The notes: generated by a model not told the origin, from the sequence alone. Positions 52,808 to 61,658 are shown, counted from the stretch's first letter. The stretch: DNA of 64,000 bases from Xylophilus sp. Leaf220 (GCF_001421705.1 NZ_LMKO01000001.1:486170-550169), one strand, 5' to 3'. Program-made: numbers and translations.

Positions 52808-53769
52808 CGGGGCTCCTGGGTGAGGGCGGGAACGGGGGGAATCGGATGAACCTGGGTGGCCGCACGGACCGCGGCGGAGGCGGCCACCCCGGCGCGGTGG
52901 AACTGCCGCGCGCCGGCGAACGCGTCTGCGAGTGCGGCGCCGTCGCCGAGCAGCAGGTGGTGCCGGATAAGGCCCAGCGCGTCGCCCAGGCGGTCGATCT
53001 CCGCCACCAGCGGCGCGCTATTGTGGACCGCGATGTCGGCCCACAGCGCCGGATCGGAGCCACCCAGCCGGGTGAAGCCCTGGAAGCCGGTGCCCTGGTA
53101 GGCGAGCCACGCTTCGGCTTCGGGCCGCGCGGCCAGGCTGTGCAGGTAGGCGTAGCTGAGCAATTGCGGCAGGTGGCTCAGGGCGGCGTAGATGCGGTCG
53201 TGCTGCTCGGCGGGCATCCACGCCACCTGCGCACCCATCCCGGCCCAGAAGGCGGCCGCGCGGGCTTCGGCCTGGCTGTCTGAGCGCCGGGCCGGCGTGA
53301 TCACGCAGCGCTTGCCCTGGAAGAGACCGGCCTCGGCGGCCTCCCAGCCGTGCTGCGCTTTGCCGGCGATCGGATGGCAGGGAACGAAGCGGGCCATCGC
53401 CGCCGCGCCCCCCGCCTGCAACGCGGCCACCACCGGCGCCTTGACGCTGGCCACGTCCACCACCACCGCCCGGCCCGCGCCGATGGCGGCCGCATGCGTG
53501 GCGATGCAGTCGAGCAGTGCCGCCACCGGCTGGCACAGCACCACCAGATCGTGCCGGTCGAAGAGGCCGTCGAGGTCCTGCACCGCCTCGTCGATCCAGC
53601 CGGCCGCGCGGCAGGAACGCAGCAGCGCCGCGTCGGTGTCGTGGCCGGCGATGCGTCCGCCGAAGCCTCCGGCCCGGAGCGCCCGCACCACCGATCCGCC
53701 GATCAGGCCCAGCCCGCAGACGGCGATGCTGCCGTTGTCGGGAATGCCGAAGTGCGCGGAGTCGTTCAT
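52804..53769 (-). CDS. prephenate dehydrogenase (TyrA-like)
   Basis: 321-residue NAD(P)-binding dehydrogenase of the TyrA family, which converts prephenate or arogenate toward tyrosine. Motifs: G-L-G-L-I-G-G-S near residue 19, D-V-A-S-V-K, P-C-H-P-I-A-G-K (with the active-site His), H-D-x-x-Y-A-A-L-S-H-L-P-Q-L-L-S-Y-A. It is not in the usual serC-pheA-tyrA-aroA cluster but heads an operon with an amino-acid transporter, so it may be a second, dedicated copy or a related dehydrogenase. Divergent from a LysR gene. Confidence 0.88.
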   Translation of the reverse strand: MNDSAHFGIPDNGSIAVCGLGLIGGSVVRALRAGGFGGRIAGHDTDAALLRSCRAAGWIDEAVQDLDGLFDRHDLVVLCQPVAALLDCIATHAAAIGAGRAVVVDVASVKAPVVAALQAGGAAAMARFVPCHPIAGKAQHGWEAAEAGLFQGKRCVITPARRSDSQAEARAAAFWAGMGAQVAWMPAEQHDRIYAALSHLPQLLSYAYLHSLAARPEAEAWLAYQGTGFQGFTRLGGSDPALWADIAVHNSAPLVAEIDRLGDALGLIRHHLLLGDGAALADAFAGARQFHRAGVAASAAVRAATQVHPIPPVPALTQEPR

Positions 53770-53800
53770 TCACACCAGTGTCATCTGCCGCGTGCAGGCA

Positions 53801-53821
53801 GGGCCAATGCCAAAATGGCCC
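53801..53821. promoter_or_regulatory. palindrome in the LysR/tyrA divergent promoter
   Basis: GGGCCA (53801-53806), nine bases, TGGCCC (53816-53821): perfect 6-bp arms, 26 bp before the LysR start in the 77-bp divergent region. The position fits a LysR-type recognition site controlling the tyrA-ABC operon and the regulator itself, though it lacks the classical T-N11-A core. Confidence 0.45.
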
Positions 53822-53846
53822 CATCCCATAACACGAGGTTAAGCCG

Positions 53847-54740
53847 ATGAACCTGCGGCAGATCGAGGTTTTCCGCGCGGTGATGCAGGCCGGCAGCATC
53901 TCGGGCGCGGCGGCCCTGCTGCATGTGTCGCAGCCAGCCGTGAGCCGGCTGGTGCGCTACCTGGAGGTGAAGCTGGGCGTGACGCTCTTCGAGCGCACCG
54001 GAGGCCGTCTGCACCCGACGCCCGAGGCCGATGCGCTGAAGCGCGAGGTCGACAGCGCCTGGCGCAGCATCGACCGGGTGCGCAGCCATGCCGAGCAGTT
54101 GCGGCACGGCGTGGCCGACACGCTGCGGATCGCGTCCAACCTCAGCACCGGGCTCGACCTGGTGCCGCGCGCCATCGCGGGCATCAAGAGCACCATGCCG
54201 CGGCTGCATGTCAGCGTCGAGATCGCCACGCAGGTGCAGATCACCGACCAGCTGCTGAGCGGCGCCTGCGACATCGGCGTGGTCTCCTTCGTACAGGCCC
54301 ACCACCCGTCGTTGAAGGCGCACCCGATCGGCACCGGCGAGGTCGTCTGCGCGATGGCGCCCGGCCACCCGCTGGCGGCCGAGGCGGCGATCACCCAGGA
54401 GATGCTGCAGCGCCCCGACCTGATCTCCTTCGGCCACGACACGCCGCACGGCCGGCTGCTGGACACGGTGCGGGGTGCCGTCCACCCGCCCGCCGCACCG
54501 ACGGTCGAGGTCCGCTATGCCTATGTCGCCTGCCGCATCGCCGCCAGCGGCTGGGGCGCCGTGCTCACCGACGACCGCACCGCCCGCCACAACGGCGGCG
54601 CCGGCCTGGTGGTACGGCCCCTGGCCGAGCCGCAGCACTACACGGCCTATGCGATGAGCAGCGCGGAGCGGCCGCTCTCCAGTGCGGGGCGGGAGATGGT
54701 GCGGCTGCTGGCGCAGCACTGGGACGGCGCTGCGGGCTAG
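53847..54740 (+). CDS. LysR-family transcriptional regulator
   Basis: 297-residue regulator: an N-terminal winged helix-turn-helix (M-N-L-R-Q-I-E-V-F-R-A-V-M ... H-V-S-Q-P-A-V-S-R), linker helix, and a LysR substrate-binding domain. Divergent from prephenate dehydrogenase and its amino-acid transporter, so these are its likely targets, with an amino acid or precursor as effector (inference). Its stop codon is part of a palindrome that also holds the stop of the convergent peptidase gene. Confidence 0.95.
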   Translation: MNLRQIEVFRAVMQAGSISGAAALLHVSQPAVSRLVRYLEVKLGVTLFERTGGRLHPTPEADALKREVDSAWRSIDRVRSHAEQLRHGVADTLRIASNLSTGLDLVPRAIAGIKSTMPRLHVSVEIATQVQITDQLLSGACDIGVVSFVQAHHPSLKAHPIGTGEVVCAMAPGHPLAAEAAITQEMLQRPDLISFGHDTPHGRLLDTVRGAVHPPAAPTVEVRYAYVACRIAASGWGAVLTDDRTARHNGGAGLVVRPLAEPQHYTAYAMSSAERPLSSAGREMVRLLAQHWDGAAG

Positions 54741-54745
54741 CCCGC
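54732..54745. terminator. palindrome shared by two convergent stop codons
   Basis: GCGGGCTAGCCCGC is perfectly palindromic. Its central CTAG supplies the TAG stop of the LysR gene on the plus strand and of the peptidase gene on the minus strand, which overlap by 4 bp. It may act as a small bidirectional hairpin, without T-runs. Confidence 0.45.
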
Positions 54746-56863
54746 CGTGCCTCCCGCCGAGGCCGGCCCCAGCTGCTGCCACAGGTACGCGAACTCCAGC
54801 GCCAGCAGATGCGCCCGCTGGGCGTTGTCGGCGGCGCCGCCGTGGCCGCCCTCGGTGTTCTCGTAGTACAGCAGGTCGTGGCCCTGCTCCAGCATGCGGG
54901 CCGCCATCTTGCGGGCATGGCCGGGGTGGACCCGGTCGTCGCGGGTGGATGTGGTGAACAGCACCCGCGGATAGCGCACGCCGGCCCGCACCCGGTGGTA
55001 GGGGCTGTACTGCGAGAGGAAGGCCCAGTCGGCCGGGTCGTCGGGATCGCCGTACTCGGCCATCCACGAGGCGCCGGCCAGCAGCGTGTGGTAGCGGCGC
55101 ATGTCGAGCAGCGGCACCTGGCACACGACGGCGTTGAACAGATCGGGCCGCTGCACCATCACCGCGCCCACCAGCAGGCCGCCGTTGCTGCCGCCCTGGA
55201 TGCCCAGGTGCGCGGGCCGGGTGATCTTGCGGGCGATCAGGTCTTCGGCGATGGCGATCAGGTCGTCGTAGCTGCGCTGCTTGTTCTCGCGCAGGGCGGC
55301 CTGGTGCCAGTCGGGGCCGAACTCACCGCCACCGCGCAGGTTGGCGACCACGAACACGCCGCCCTGCGCGCACCAGGCGCTGCCGTAGCTGGCGGCGTAC
55401 CAGGGCGTCAGCGGCTGCTCGAAACCGCCGTAGCCGTAGAGCAGCGTCGGGTTGCGGCCGTCGGCCTGTGCGCCGCGCGGCCAGAGCACGAAATACGGCA
55501 CCCGGGTGCCGTCGGCCGAGGTGGCGAAGCACTGCTCGGCCCGCATCCCTTCGGCATCGAAACGCGCGGGGCCTGCCTTCAGCAGGGTGCGCCGGTCGTC
55601 CGCGGTCGTGGCCAGGTAGAGCGATCCGGGCGTGGTGAAGTCGGTGTACGACAGCAGGTAGTGCTCGGCCAGCGGGTCGTCCGCCAGCAGCGGATCGTGC
55701 AGGCCGGTCACGCCCAGCTGGCCGGGGAACGGCGCCTCGACGGTGCGGCCGACGAACTCGCCGGTGCCGCCTTCGCGGTGCCACGCCTCGACCCGCGAGG
55801 CGACGTTGTCCATCACCTGCAGCAGCAGATGGTCGCGGGTGGCGGTATAGCCGGCCAGCGACCGGGTGGCGGTGGGCGTGAAGAGCGGCCGGGCCGCCTG
55901 TTCGCCGCGCAGCCAGGCGTCGGCATCGGCGACCAGCAGGGAGCCGGCGGGGAAGGTGCGGCCGCCCAGGTCCAGCGGGCTGCGCAACTCCAGCAACAGC
56001 GTGTCGCGCAGGAAGTCGACCATCGCGTCCTCGGGCACGTCCATCTTCTTCGGGTCGGCCGCGGTGGCCGCCGGGCCTTCGGCCAGCCAGATCTCCTGCC
56101 GGTAGAAGTCGAGCATGCGGCTGAACACGGTGCGCTCGTAGCCCGGTGTGCGGTCGACGCCCACGCCCACGCCCACGTCGGTCACCGCGCCTTCGAACAC
56201 CGTCTGCGCCTGCGCCAGCGGCGTGCCGCGGCGCCAGCGCCGGATGGTGCGCGGGTAGCCCGATTCGGTGAGCGATCCCGGACCGAAATCGGTGCTGACG
56301 TAGACCGTGTCCGCGTCGATCCATTCCACGTCGGACTTGGCCTCGGGCAGCGCGAATCCGCCATCTGCGAACTGCAGCGTGTCGACGTCGAATTCGCGCA
56401 CCACCGTCGCGTCGGCCCCGCCGCGCGAGAGCGAGACCAGGCCGCGCCGGTAGTCGGGGCCGAGCAGGCTGGCGCCGCCCCAGACCCAGTTCTCGTTCTC
56501 GGCGCGGGCCAGCGCGTCCAGGTCGAGCAGCACCTGCCACGCCGGCTCGGCCCGGCGGTATTCGGCCAGCGACGTGCGGCGCCACAGGCCGCGGCGGTGC
56601 TGCTCGTCCTGCCACAGGTTGTAGAACCAGTCGCCCCGGCGCACAACGCCCGGAATGCGGTCCTTCGCCTCCAGGATGGACAGCAGCCGGGCGCGGGTGG
56701 GGGCGTATTCGGGCCGGGCCGTCAGCTCCGCCTCGGACAGCGCATTGCGCTCGCGCACCCAGGCCATCGCGCGCGCGCCGTCCACCTCCTCCAGCCACAG
56801 GTACGGATCTTCCGGCGCCGGGGCGGCGGCGGCGGTGGAGAGGGGCGCGGTGGTGTCGGTCAT
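54737..56863 (-). CDS. prolyl oligopeptidase family serine peptidase
   Basis: 708-residue S9A peptidase: a beta-propeller N-terminal part and a C-terminal alpha/beta hydrolase domain. Nucleophile Ser559 in Q-G-G-S-N-G-G-L, the acid in T-S-T-R-D-D-R-V-H-P, and His in E-G-G-H-G-G form the triad. G-Y-G-G-F-E-Q-P and N-L-R-G-G-G-E-F-G are typical of S9A enzymes. No signal peptide, so it is cytoplasmic and cleaves short Pro-containing peptides. It opens with P-Y-L-W-L-E-E-V as the family does. Confidence 0.95.
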   Translation of the reverse strand: MTDTTAPLSTAAAAPAPEDPYLWLEEVDGARAMAWVRERNALSEAELTARPEYAPTRARLLSILEAKDRIPGVVRRGDWFYNLWQDEQHRRGLWRRTSLAEYRRAEPAWQVLLDLDALARAENENWVWGGASLLGPDYRRGLVSLSRGGADATVVREFDVDTLQFADGGFALPEAKSDVEWIDADTVYVSTDFGPGSLTESGYPRTIRRWRRGTPLAQAQTVFEGAVTDVGVGVGVDRTPGYERTVFSRMLDFYRQEIWLAEGPAATAADPKKMDVPEDAMVDFLRDTLLLELRSPLDLGGRTFPAGSLLVADADAWLRGEQAARPLFTPTATRSLAGYTATRDHLLLQVMDNVASRVEAWHREGGTGEFVGRTVEAPFPGQLGVTGLHDPLLADDPLAEHYLLSYTDFTTPGSLYLATTADDRRTLLKAGPARFDAEGMRAEQCFATSADGTRVPYFVLWPRGAQADGRNPTLLYGYGGFEQPLTPWYAASYGSAWCAQGGVFVVANLRGGGEFGPDWHQAALRENKQRSYDDLIAIAEDLIARKITRPAHLGIQGGSNGGLLVGAVMVQRPDLFNAVVCQVPLLDMRRYHTLLAGASWMAEYGDPDDPADWAFLSQYSPYHRVRAGVRYPRVLFTTSTRDDRVHPGHARKMAARMLEQGHDLLYYENTEGGHGGAADNAQRAHLLALEFAYLWQQLGPASAGGTAG

Positions 56864-57033
56864 GGCTTCCTTCGGTCGGGTACGGTCGGGGTGCGCGGCG
56901 GCGGCCCCCCTCGGATTTCATCACGACCGGCAACAGGCCGACGGGCTGTCCGGGTATCCACCCTCGCGCCATGCAGGCCCCGCGCTGCAGGACAATGGAC
57001 GCCCCGACCCGATTGTCCCCGGAACGCATCGCC

Positions 57034-57678
57034 ATGAAGATCGCGCAGATCGAGCCCTTCTTCGCCACCCTGGAGGCGGCCAACCCCACACCCGAGACCG
57101 AGCTGGAGTACGCCAGCCCCTTCGAACTGCTGGCCGCGGTGCTGCTCAGCGCGCAGGCGACCGACGTGAGCGTGAACAAGGCCACGCGCCGGCTCTATCC
57201 GGTCGCCAACACGCCGCAGGCGGTGCTCGACCTGGGGCTGGAAGCGCTGGAGGGCTACATCCGGACCATCGGCCTCTACCGCACCAAGGCGAAGAACCTG
57301 CTGGCCACCTGCCGGATGCTGGTCGAGCAGCACGGCGGCGAGGTGCCCCGCACCCGCGAGGAGCTGGAGGCGCTGCCGGGCGTCGGCCGCAAGACCGCCA
57401 ACGTGGTGCTGAACGTGGCCTTCGGCGAGGCGACGATGGCGGTCGACACCCACATCTTCCGCGTCTCCAACCGCACCGGGCTCGCGCCGGGCAAGACACC
57501 GCTGGCGGTGGAGCTGAAGTTGCTCAAGCGGGTGCCGGCGCGCTTCATGGTCCATGCGCACCACTGGCTGATCCTGCACGGCCGCTATGTCTGCCTGGCG
57601 CGCACGCCGCAGTGCTGGCGCTGCAGCGTGGCCGCATACTGCGACTACAAACCCAAGACGCCGGCACCCGACGCCTGA
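57034..57678 (+). CDS. nth: endonuclease III (DNA glycosylase/AP lyase)
   Basis: Bifunctional base-excision repair enzyme for oxidised pyrimidines, 214 residues. Helix-hairpin-helix L-P-G-V-G-R-K-T-A-N with catalytic Lys120, Asp138 in A-V-D-T-H-I-F-R, and the [4Fe-4S] ligands Cys187, 194, 197 and 203: all at the same residue numbers as in the Escherichia coli protein. Start chosen at ATG 57034, which matches this numbering; the frame extends upstream to 56971 without support. Divergent from the peptidase; 49 bp before a diguanylate cyclase gene. Confidence 0.97.
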   Translation: MKIAQIEPFFATLEAANPTPETELEYASPFELLAAVLLSAQATDVSVNKATRRLYPVANTPQAVLDLGLEALEGYIRTIGLYRTKAKNLLATCRMLVEQHGGEVPRTREELEALPGVGRKTANVVLNVAFGEATMAVDTHIFRVSNRTGLAPGKTPLAVELKLLKRVPARFMVHAHHWLILHGRYVCLARTPQCWRCSVAAYCDYKPKTPAPDA

Positions 57679-57727
57679 GGCGGCCCGCGCATCCCCACCC
57701 TTCATCCACCGGCGCCCCCACCATCCC

Positions 57728-58921
57728 ATGCTGCTCGATCCGCGCTCCGTCATCTTCTTCGCCGGCTTCATGGGAGTGCTGATGGCGGTGGTGCTGTTCG
57801 GCATGCGCCGCAGCTATCCGCAGACGATCGGCGGCCTGAGCGAATGGACGGTCGCGCCGGTGCTGTGCTTCGCCAGCACCCTGATGTTCGGCCTGCGCGG
57901 CGTGGTGCCCGACATCGTGAGCGTGCTGGCCGCCAACCTGGTGCTGTTCCTGGGCTGCGTGCTGTACTACACCGGCAGCCAGCGCTTCTTCGGCGAGCCG
58001 CCTGTGCTGCGCGGCTGGGTCACGCTGATGGCCGCGCTGGGCGTGCTGCTGGCCTGGTTCACCGTGGTGCAGCCCAGCTACGCGGTGCGGCTCGCCTGCT
58101 TCACCCTCTGCGCCTCGGCCCTGTTTCTGGCGCACGCGGGGCTGTACCTGCGGCAGTTGCGCAAGAAGCCGAGCTTTGCGCTGCGCTTCATGGCCGCGGT
58201 GCTGCTGATGCAGTCGTTGGCGCTGATCGCCCGGCTGGTCACGGTCTTCATCGGTGCTTCGGGCGGCAGCCTGATGGACAACTCTCCGGTGCAGTCGGCC
58301 TACATCGCCGTCTTCGCGCTCACCTCGATGATGCTCACCCTGGGCGCGATCCTGATGGCCACCGACCGGGTGCGCACCGAATTCGAATGGCTGGCCACGC
58401 ACGATCCCCTGACCGGCGTGCTCAACCGCCGCGCGATGCTGTCCGCCTGCGCCGCCGAACTGGAGCGCAGCCGCGCCCGCCCCGGCGGCCATGCCCTCGG
58501 CGGCGGCAACCCTAACCCACCCCGCCCGCTGTCGTTGATGATGCTCGACGTCGACCACTTCAAGAGCCTGAACGACTCGCACGGCCACCACGTCGGCGAC
58601 CAGGTGCTGCAGCGGCTGGTGCGCCGCCTGCAGCAGGTGCTGCGGCCCGGCCAGTACCTGGGCCGCCACGGCGGGGAAGAGTTCGTCGTGCTGCTGCCCG
58701 GAACCGACCTGCCCACCGCGCTCGTGCTGGCCGAGCGGCTGCGCGCCGCCGCCGCCGCCCCGGCCGAACCCCGCGGCACCCTGCCCTGGCGCACGGTGAG
58801 CATCGGCGTGAGCGCGCTGCGCGACGGCCCCGATTCGGTCGACGCGATGCTACTGCGCGCCGACACCGCCCTCTACCGCGCCAAGGCCCTGGGGCGCGAC
58901 AGGGTCGATTCCGAGGCGTAG
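57728..58921 (+). CDS. membrane diguanylate cyclase, multi-helix sensor
   Basis: 397 residues: about six membrane helices (residues 5-215) forming an integral sensor of MASE type, and a GGDEF domain with R-H-G-G-E-E-F. The inhibitory site reads R-P-G-Q instead of RxxD. A Gly/Pro-rich insertion lies before the L-D-V-D-H-F-K motif. Should make c-di-GMP. Starts 49 bp after nth and may be cotranscribed with it. Confidence 0.92.
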   Translation: MLLDPRSVIFFAGFMGVLMAVVLFGMRRSYPQTIGGLSEWTVAPVLCFASTLMFGLRGVVPDIVSVLAANLVLFLGCVLYYTGSQRFFGEPPVLRGWVTLMAALGVLLAWFTVVQPSYAVRLACFTLCASALFLAHAGLYLRQLRKKPSFALRFMAAVLLMQSLALIARLVTVFIGASGGSLMDNSPVQSAYIAVFALTSMMLTLGAILMATDRVRTEFEWLATHDPLTGVLNRRAMLSACAAELERSRARPGGHALGGGNPNPPRPLSLMMLDVDHFKSLNDSHGHHVGDQVLQRLVRRLQQVLRPGQYLGRHGGEEFVVLLPGTDLPTALVLAERLRAAAAAPAEPRGTLPWRTVSIGVSALRDGPDSVDAMLLRADTALYRAKALGRDRVDSEA

Positions 58922-58951
58922 GACGACTACCTGCCAGGATATGGGTCGAAA

Positions 58952-59001
58952 CTGCCTGCAGCTGGCGCGCACAGCCGACATCAAGCTATCAAAGATATAG
59001 C
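58952..59001 (-). repeat. 50-bp two-hairpin intergenic element, copy I
   Basis: Minus-strand orientation: GCTAT (59001-58997), seven bases, ATAGC (58989-58985), then TTGATGTCGGCTGTGCGCGCC and AGCTGCAGGCAG. Lies between the diguanylate cyclase and GntP genes. Confidence 0.8.
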
Positions 59002-59142
59002 AAAACGCCTAGCGAATCACGCCCGGTGCCCGGCCGCAGGCCGTCCGCTCCGGTCCCCGGCATCCGCGCCCGGAGGGCCGCCGCCCGACGCCCTGGCCCG
59101 GATTCCCCTAGCATCGCCCTCCCTGCCACGACTGCGCCGCCC

Positions 59143-60537
59143 ATGAACTCCCAAGACATACAACTGCTGGTGACGGCACTCGCCAGCGTGCTCGCGCTGG
59201 TCGCGCTCATCGTGTCGCGGCCGAAGCTGCATCCCCTCCTGGCGCTGCTGATCGTGTCGGTGGCCACCGGCCTGGTCACCGGCATGCCGCTGGAGAAGGT
59301 GGTGCAGGCGGTCTCCGGGGGCGCCGGCAAGACGCTGGGGGCGGTGGGGCTGGTGGTCGCGCTGGGCGCCATGCTGGGCAAGCTGCTGGCCGACTCGGGC
59401 GTGACCGACAGCGTGGCCAACGCCATCCTCCGGCGCGCCTCGCGCCGCGCTTTGCCTTGGGCGATGACCGGCGTGGCCTTCGTCATCGGCATCCCGATGT
59501 TCTTCGAGGTGGGTCTGGTGGTGCTGCTGCCGCTGGTCTTCGGCGTGGCGCGCAAGCTGGAGGCCGAGGAGAAAGGCAGCGGCTCCGCCTACGTGTACGT
59601 CGGCGTGCCGGTGATCGCCGCACTGGCCGCGATGCACGGCATGGTGCCGCCGCACCCCGGGCCGCTCACCGCCATCGCCACGCTGAAGACCAGCGTCGGC
59701 GCCACGATGCTCTACGGTTTCGTCGCGGCCATCCCGGCCATCGTGCTGGCCGGGCCGGTCTACGGTAACTTCATCGCCCCGCGCCTGACCGTGCGGCCCG
59801 ACGACGCACTGATCGCGCAGTACGCGCCCGACGCCGCCGGTACCGCTGCGGCCTCAGCGCAGACGCCACCTCCCGGCATCGGGCTGGGCGTGCTGACCGC
59901 GCTGGCCCCGGCCCTCCTGATGCTGCTGCATGCGCTGGGCGAGGTGGTGCTCGACAAAGGCTCGGCCCTGCTGAAGGTGGCCGCCTTCGTCGGCAACCCG
60001 ATCGTGGCGATGCTGATCGGCGTGGTCTTCGCGGTGCTGGTGCTGCGCCCCGGCCGGCCCGAGGCGGTGCGCAAGGCGCTCGGCGACAGCGTCAAGCCGA
60101 TCGCCAACGTGCTGCTGATCATCGCCGGCGGCGGTGCGTTCCAACAGGTGCTGACCGATGCGCAGGTGGGCAACGCCATCGTCCACATGAGCCACCAACT
60201 GGCCCTGTCGCCGCTGCTGCTGGGCTGGCTGATCTCGATGCTGCTGTCGGTCTCGACCGGCTCCGCCACCGTCGGCATCGTGGGCGCCGCCGGCCTGCTG
60301 GCGCCGCTGGCCGCCGCGGGCGCCGCCTCGGTGAACGCGCCGCTGCTGGCACTCTCCATCGGCTGCGGATCGCTGTTCTTCAACTACGCCAACCACGCCG
60401 GCTTCTGGCTGGTGAAGGAGTCGTTCGGCATGTCGATGGGCGAGGCGACCAAGACGATCTCGGTGGTGCAGTCGATCGTGTCGGTGGTGGGGCTGGCGAT
60501 GGTGATGCTGCTGAACCTGCTGCCGCCGCTGGTGTGA
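59143..60537 (+). CDS. GntP-family gluconate/hydroxy-acid:H+ permease
   Basis: 464-residue transporter with about 13 hydrophobic segments. Family features: G-G-A-G-K-T-L-G, D-S-G-V-T-D-S-V-A-N, F-F-E-V-G-L-V-V-L-L-P-L, M-H-G-M-V-P-P-H-P-G-P, and the late S-T-G-S-A-T-V-G. Substrates in this family are gluconate, fructuronate, glycerate and related acids. No kinase or dehydrogenase is adjacent, so the substrate is open. Start at ATG 59143. Confidence 0.94.
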   Translation: MNSQDIQLLVTALASVLALVALIVSRPKLHPLLALLIVSVATGLVTGMPLEKVVQAVSGGAGKTLGAVGLVVALGAMLGKLLADSGVTDSVANAILRRASRRALPWAMTGVAFVIGIPMFFEVGLVVLLPLVFGVARKLEAEEKGSGSAYVYVGVPVIAALAAMHGMVPPHPGPLTAIATLKTSVGATMLYGFVAAIPAIVLAGPVYGNFIAPRLTVRPDDALIAQYAPDAAGTAAASAQTPPPGIGLGVLTALAPALLMLLHALGEVVLDKGSALLKVAAFVGNPIVAMLIGVVFAVLVLRPGRPEAVRKALGDSVKPIANVLLIIAGGGAFQQVLTDAQVGNAIVHMSHQLALSPLLLGWLISMLLSVSTGSATVGIVGAAGLLAPLAAAGAASVNAPLLALSIGCGSLFFNYANHAGFWLVKESFGMSMGEATKTISVVQSIVSVVGLAMVMLLNLLPPLV

Positions 60538-60571
60538 GGGCCCCGGCCGGTCGGCCGATGCGAGACGCCTG

Positions 60572-61123
60572 CTACGCCGCGTCCTCGCAGCGCAGCCAGG
60601 GCCAGCGCCGCCGGTAGGAAGCAGTCTTCTGCAGATACAGCGCCCGGTGCGGCGTCAGCGGGTTCATCGACAGCGTGCCTCGGTACAGACCCGTCAGCCC
60701 GTTGGGCGCATAGACATCGTCGGGCCGCACGCCGACGCAGGTGCACGGCATCAGGAACCGGTCGATGCCGTCGCGCGAATGCTGTAAGGCCGGGTACGGA
60801 TGCCCGAAGTGGCCCTCGTACCAAAGATGCACGCGGGCCTGGTTGCAGGCCTCCAGCGTGATACCCAGGTCGGCCAGCACCGACTCCACCCGCGCCTGCA
60901 CCTGCTGCTCGGCCGCGGCCGACAGGTCGTGCGGGTCGAAATAGAACAGGTCGTAGTCCTTGATGCCCGCCTCCGGCGGCTGGTGGGACTGCAGGTTCCA
61001 GATCGTCTGGAAGAGGCTGCCCGCCACCAGCCAGCCATCGGGCAGGTCCAGCGCGTTCCAGCGGTCGAGGATGGCTGCGTTGTGGCGGTTTAGAAGAATG
61101 TCGGCGAAGAATCGGCTTTCCAT
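60572..61123 (-). CDS. nucleotidyltransferase family protein (PF06042-like)
   Basis: 183-residue protein of the small nucleotidyltransferase-like family: W-L-V-A-G-S-L-F-Q-T-I-W-N, then G-I-K-D-Y-D-L-F-Y-F-D carrying the acidic pair expected to bind metal, and a basic C-terminal Y-R-R-R-W-P-W-L. The G-S ... D-x-D pattern is that of polymerase-beta-like nucleotidyltransferases; the target is unknown. The ATG at 61123 is chosen; the open frame continues upstream over the neighbouring pseudogene. Convergent with gntP. Confidence 0.88.
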   Translation of the reverse strand: MESRFFADILLNRHNAAILDRWNALDLPDGWLVAGSLFQTIWNLQSHQPPEAGIKDYDLFYFDPHDLSAAAEQQVQARVESVLADLGITLEACNQARVHLWYEGHFGHPYPALQHSRDGIDRFLMPCTCVGVRPDDVYAPNGLTGLYRGTLSMNPLTPHRALYLQKTASYRRRWPWLRCEDAA

Positions 61124-61148
61124 CGGGCCGAGTCTTCCACACCCGACA

Positions 61149-61658
61149 TCACCCCAGCGTGCGATCCAAAAACGCGCGGATCGTCGTGCCGATGGCCGCG
61201 CCGTGCGTTTCCAGGGCGAAGTGGCCGGTGTCGTAGAAATGGATTTCTGCGTCGGGAAGATGTCGCTTCCAGGCTTCGGCACCCGCGGGCAAGAAGAACC
61301 GATCGTGGCGGCCCCACACCGCCAGCAGGGGCGGCCGGGCGCTGCGGAAGTACGTCTGGAACTCGGGGTACCGCGCCACGTTGGACGCTTAGTCCAGCAG
61401 CAGGTCGAGCTGGATCTCGGCATTGCCCGGAGCTGCCAGCATCGCGGCGTCCAGCATGTAGCCGTCGGGCGAGACCCGGCTGGCGTCGGGCACGCCGTGC
61501 GTGTACTGCCACTTCAGCGCTTCGGGCTCCAGAAAGCCGCGCAGCGCCTCGCGGTTGTCGGCCGACGGGTCCTTCCAGTACTTCTGGATCGGGCTCCAGA
61601 CGTCGCCCAGGCCCTCCTCGTACGCGTTGCCGTTTTCGAGACGAGTGCCGTCCGACAC
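61149..61658 (-). pseudogene. alpha/beta hydrolase remnant: 5' truncated, with an in-frame stop
   Basis: The frame matches the C-terminal half of a roughly 290-residue alpha/beta hydrolase: E-N-G-N-A-Y-E-E-G-L, then H-G-V-P-D-A-S-R-V-S-P-D-G-Y, and after the stop P-P-L-L-A-V-W-G-R-H-D-R-F-F-L-P and D-T-G-H-F-A-L-E-T-H with the catalytic Asp and His. A TAA (61389-61391) interrupts L-D-L-L-L-D-stop-A-S-N-V-A-R-Y-P, where relatives have a Tyr. There is no frameshift. The first half, with the oxyanion hole and nucleophile, is missing: cobT ends just upstream. It cannot make an active enzyme. Confidence 0.85.

Noticed and set aside
61149-61658. Programmed stop-codon readthrough joining the two halves of the hydrolase
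   Set aside because: Even with readthrough the nucleophile half is missing, so decay is the simpler explanation.
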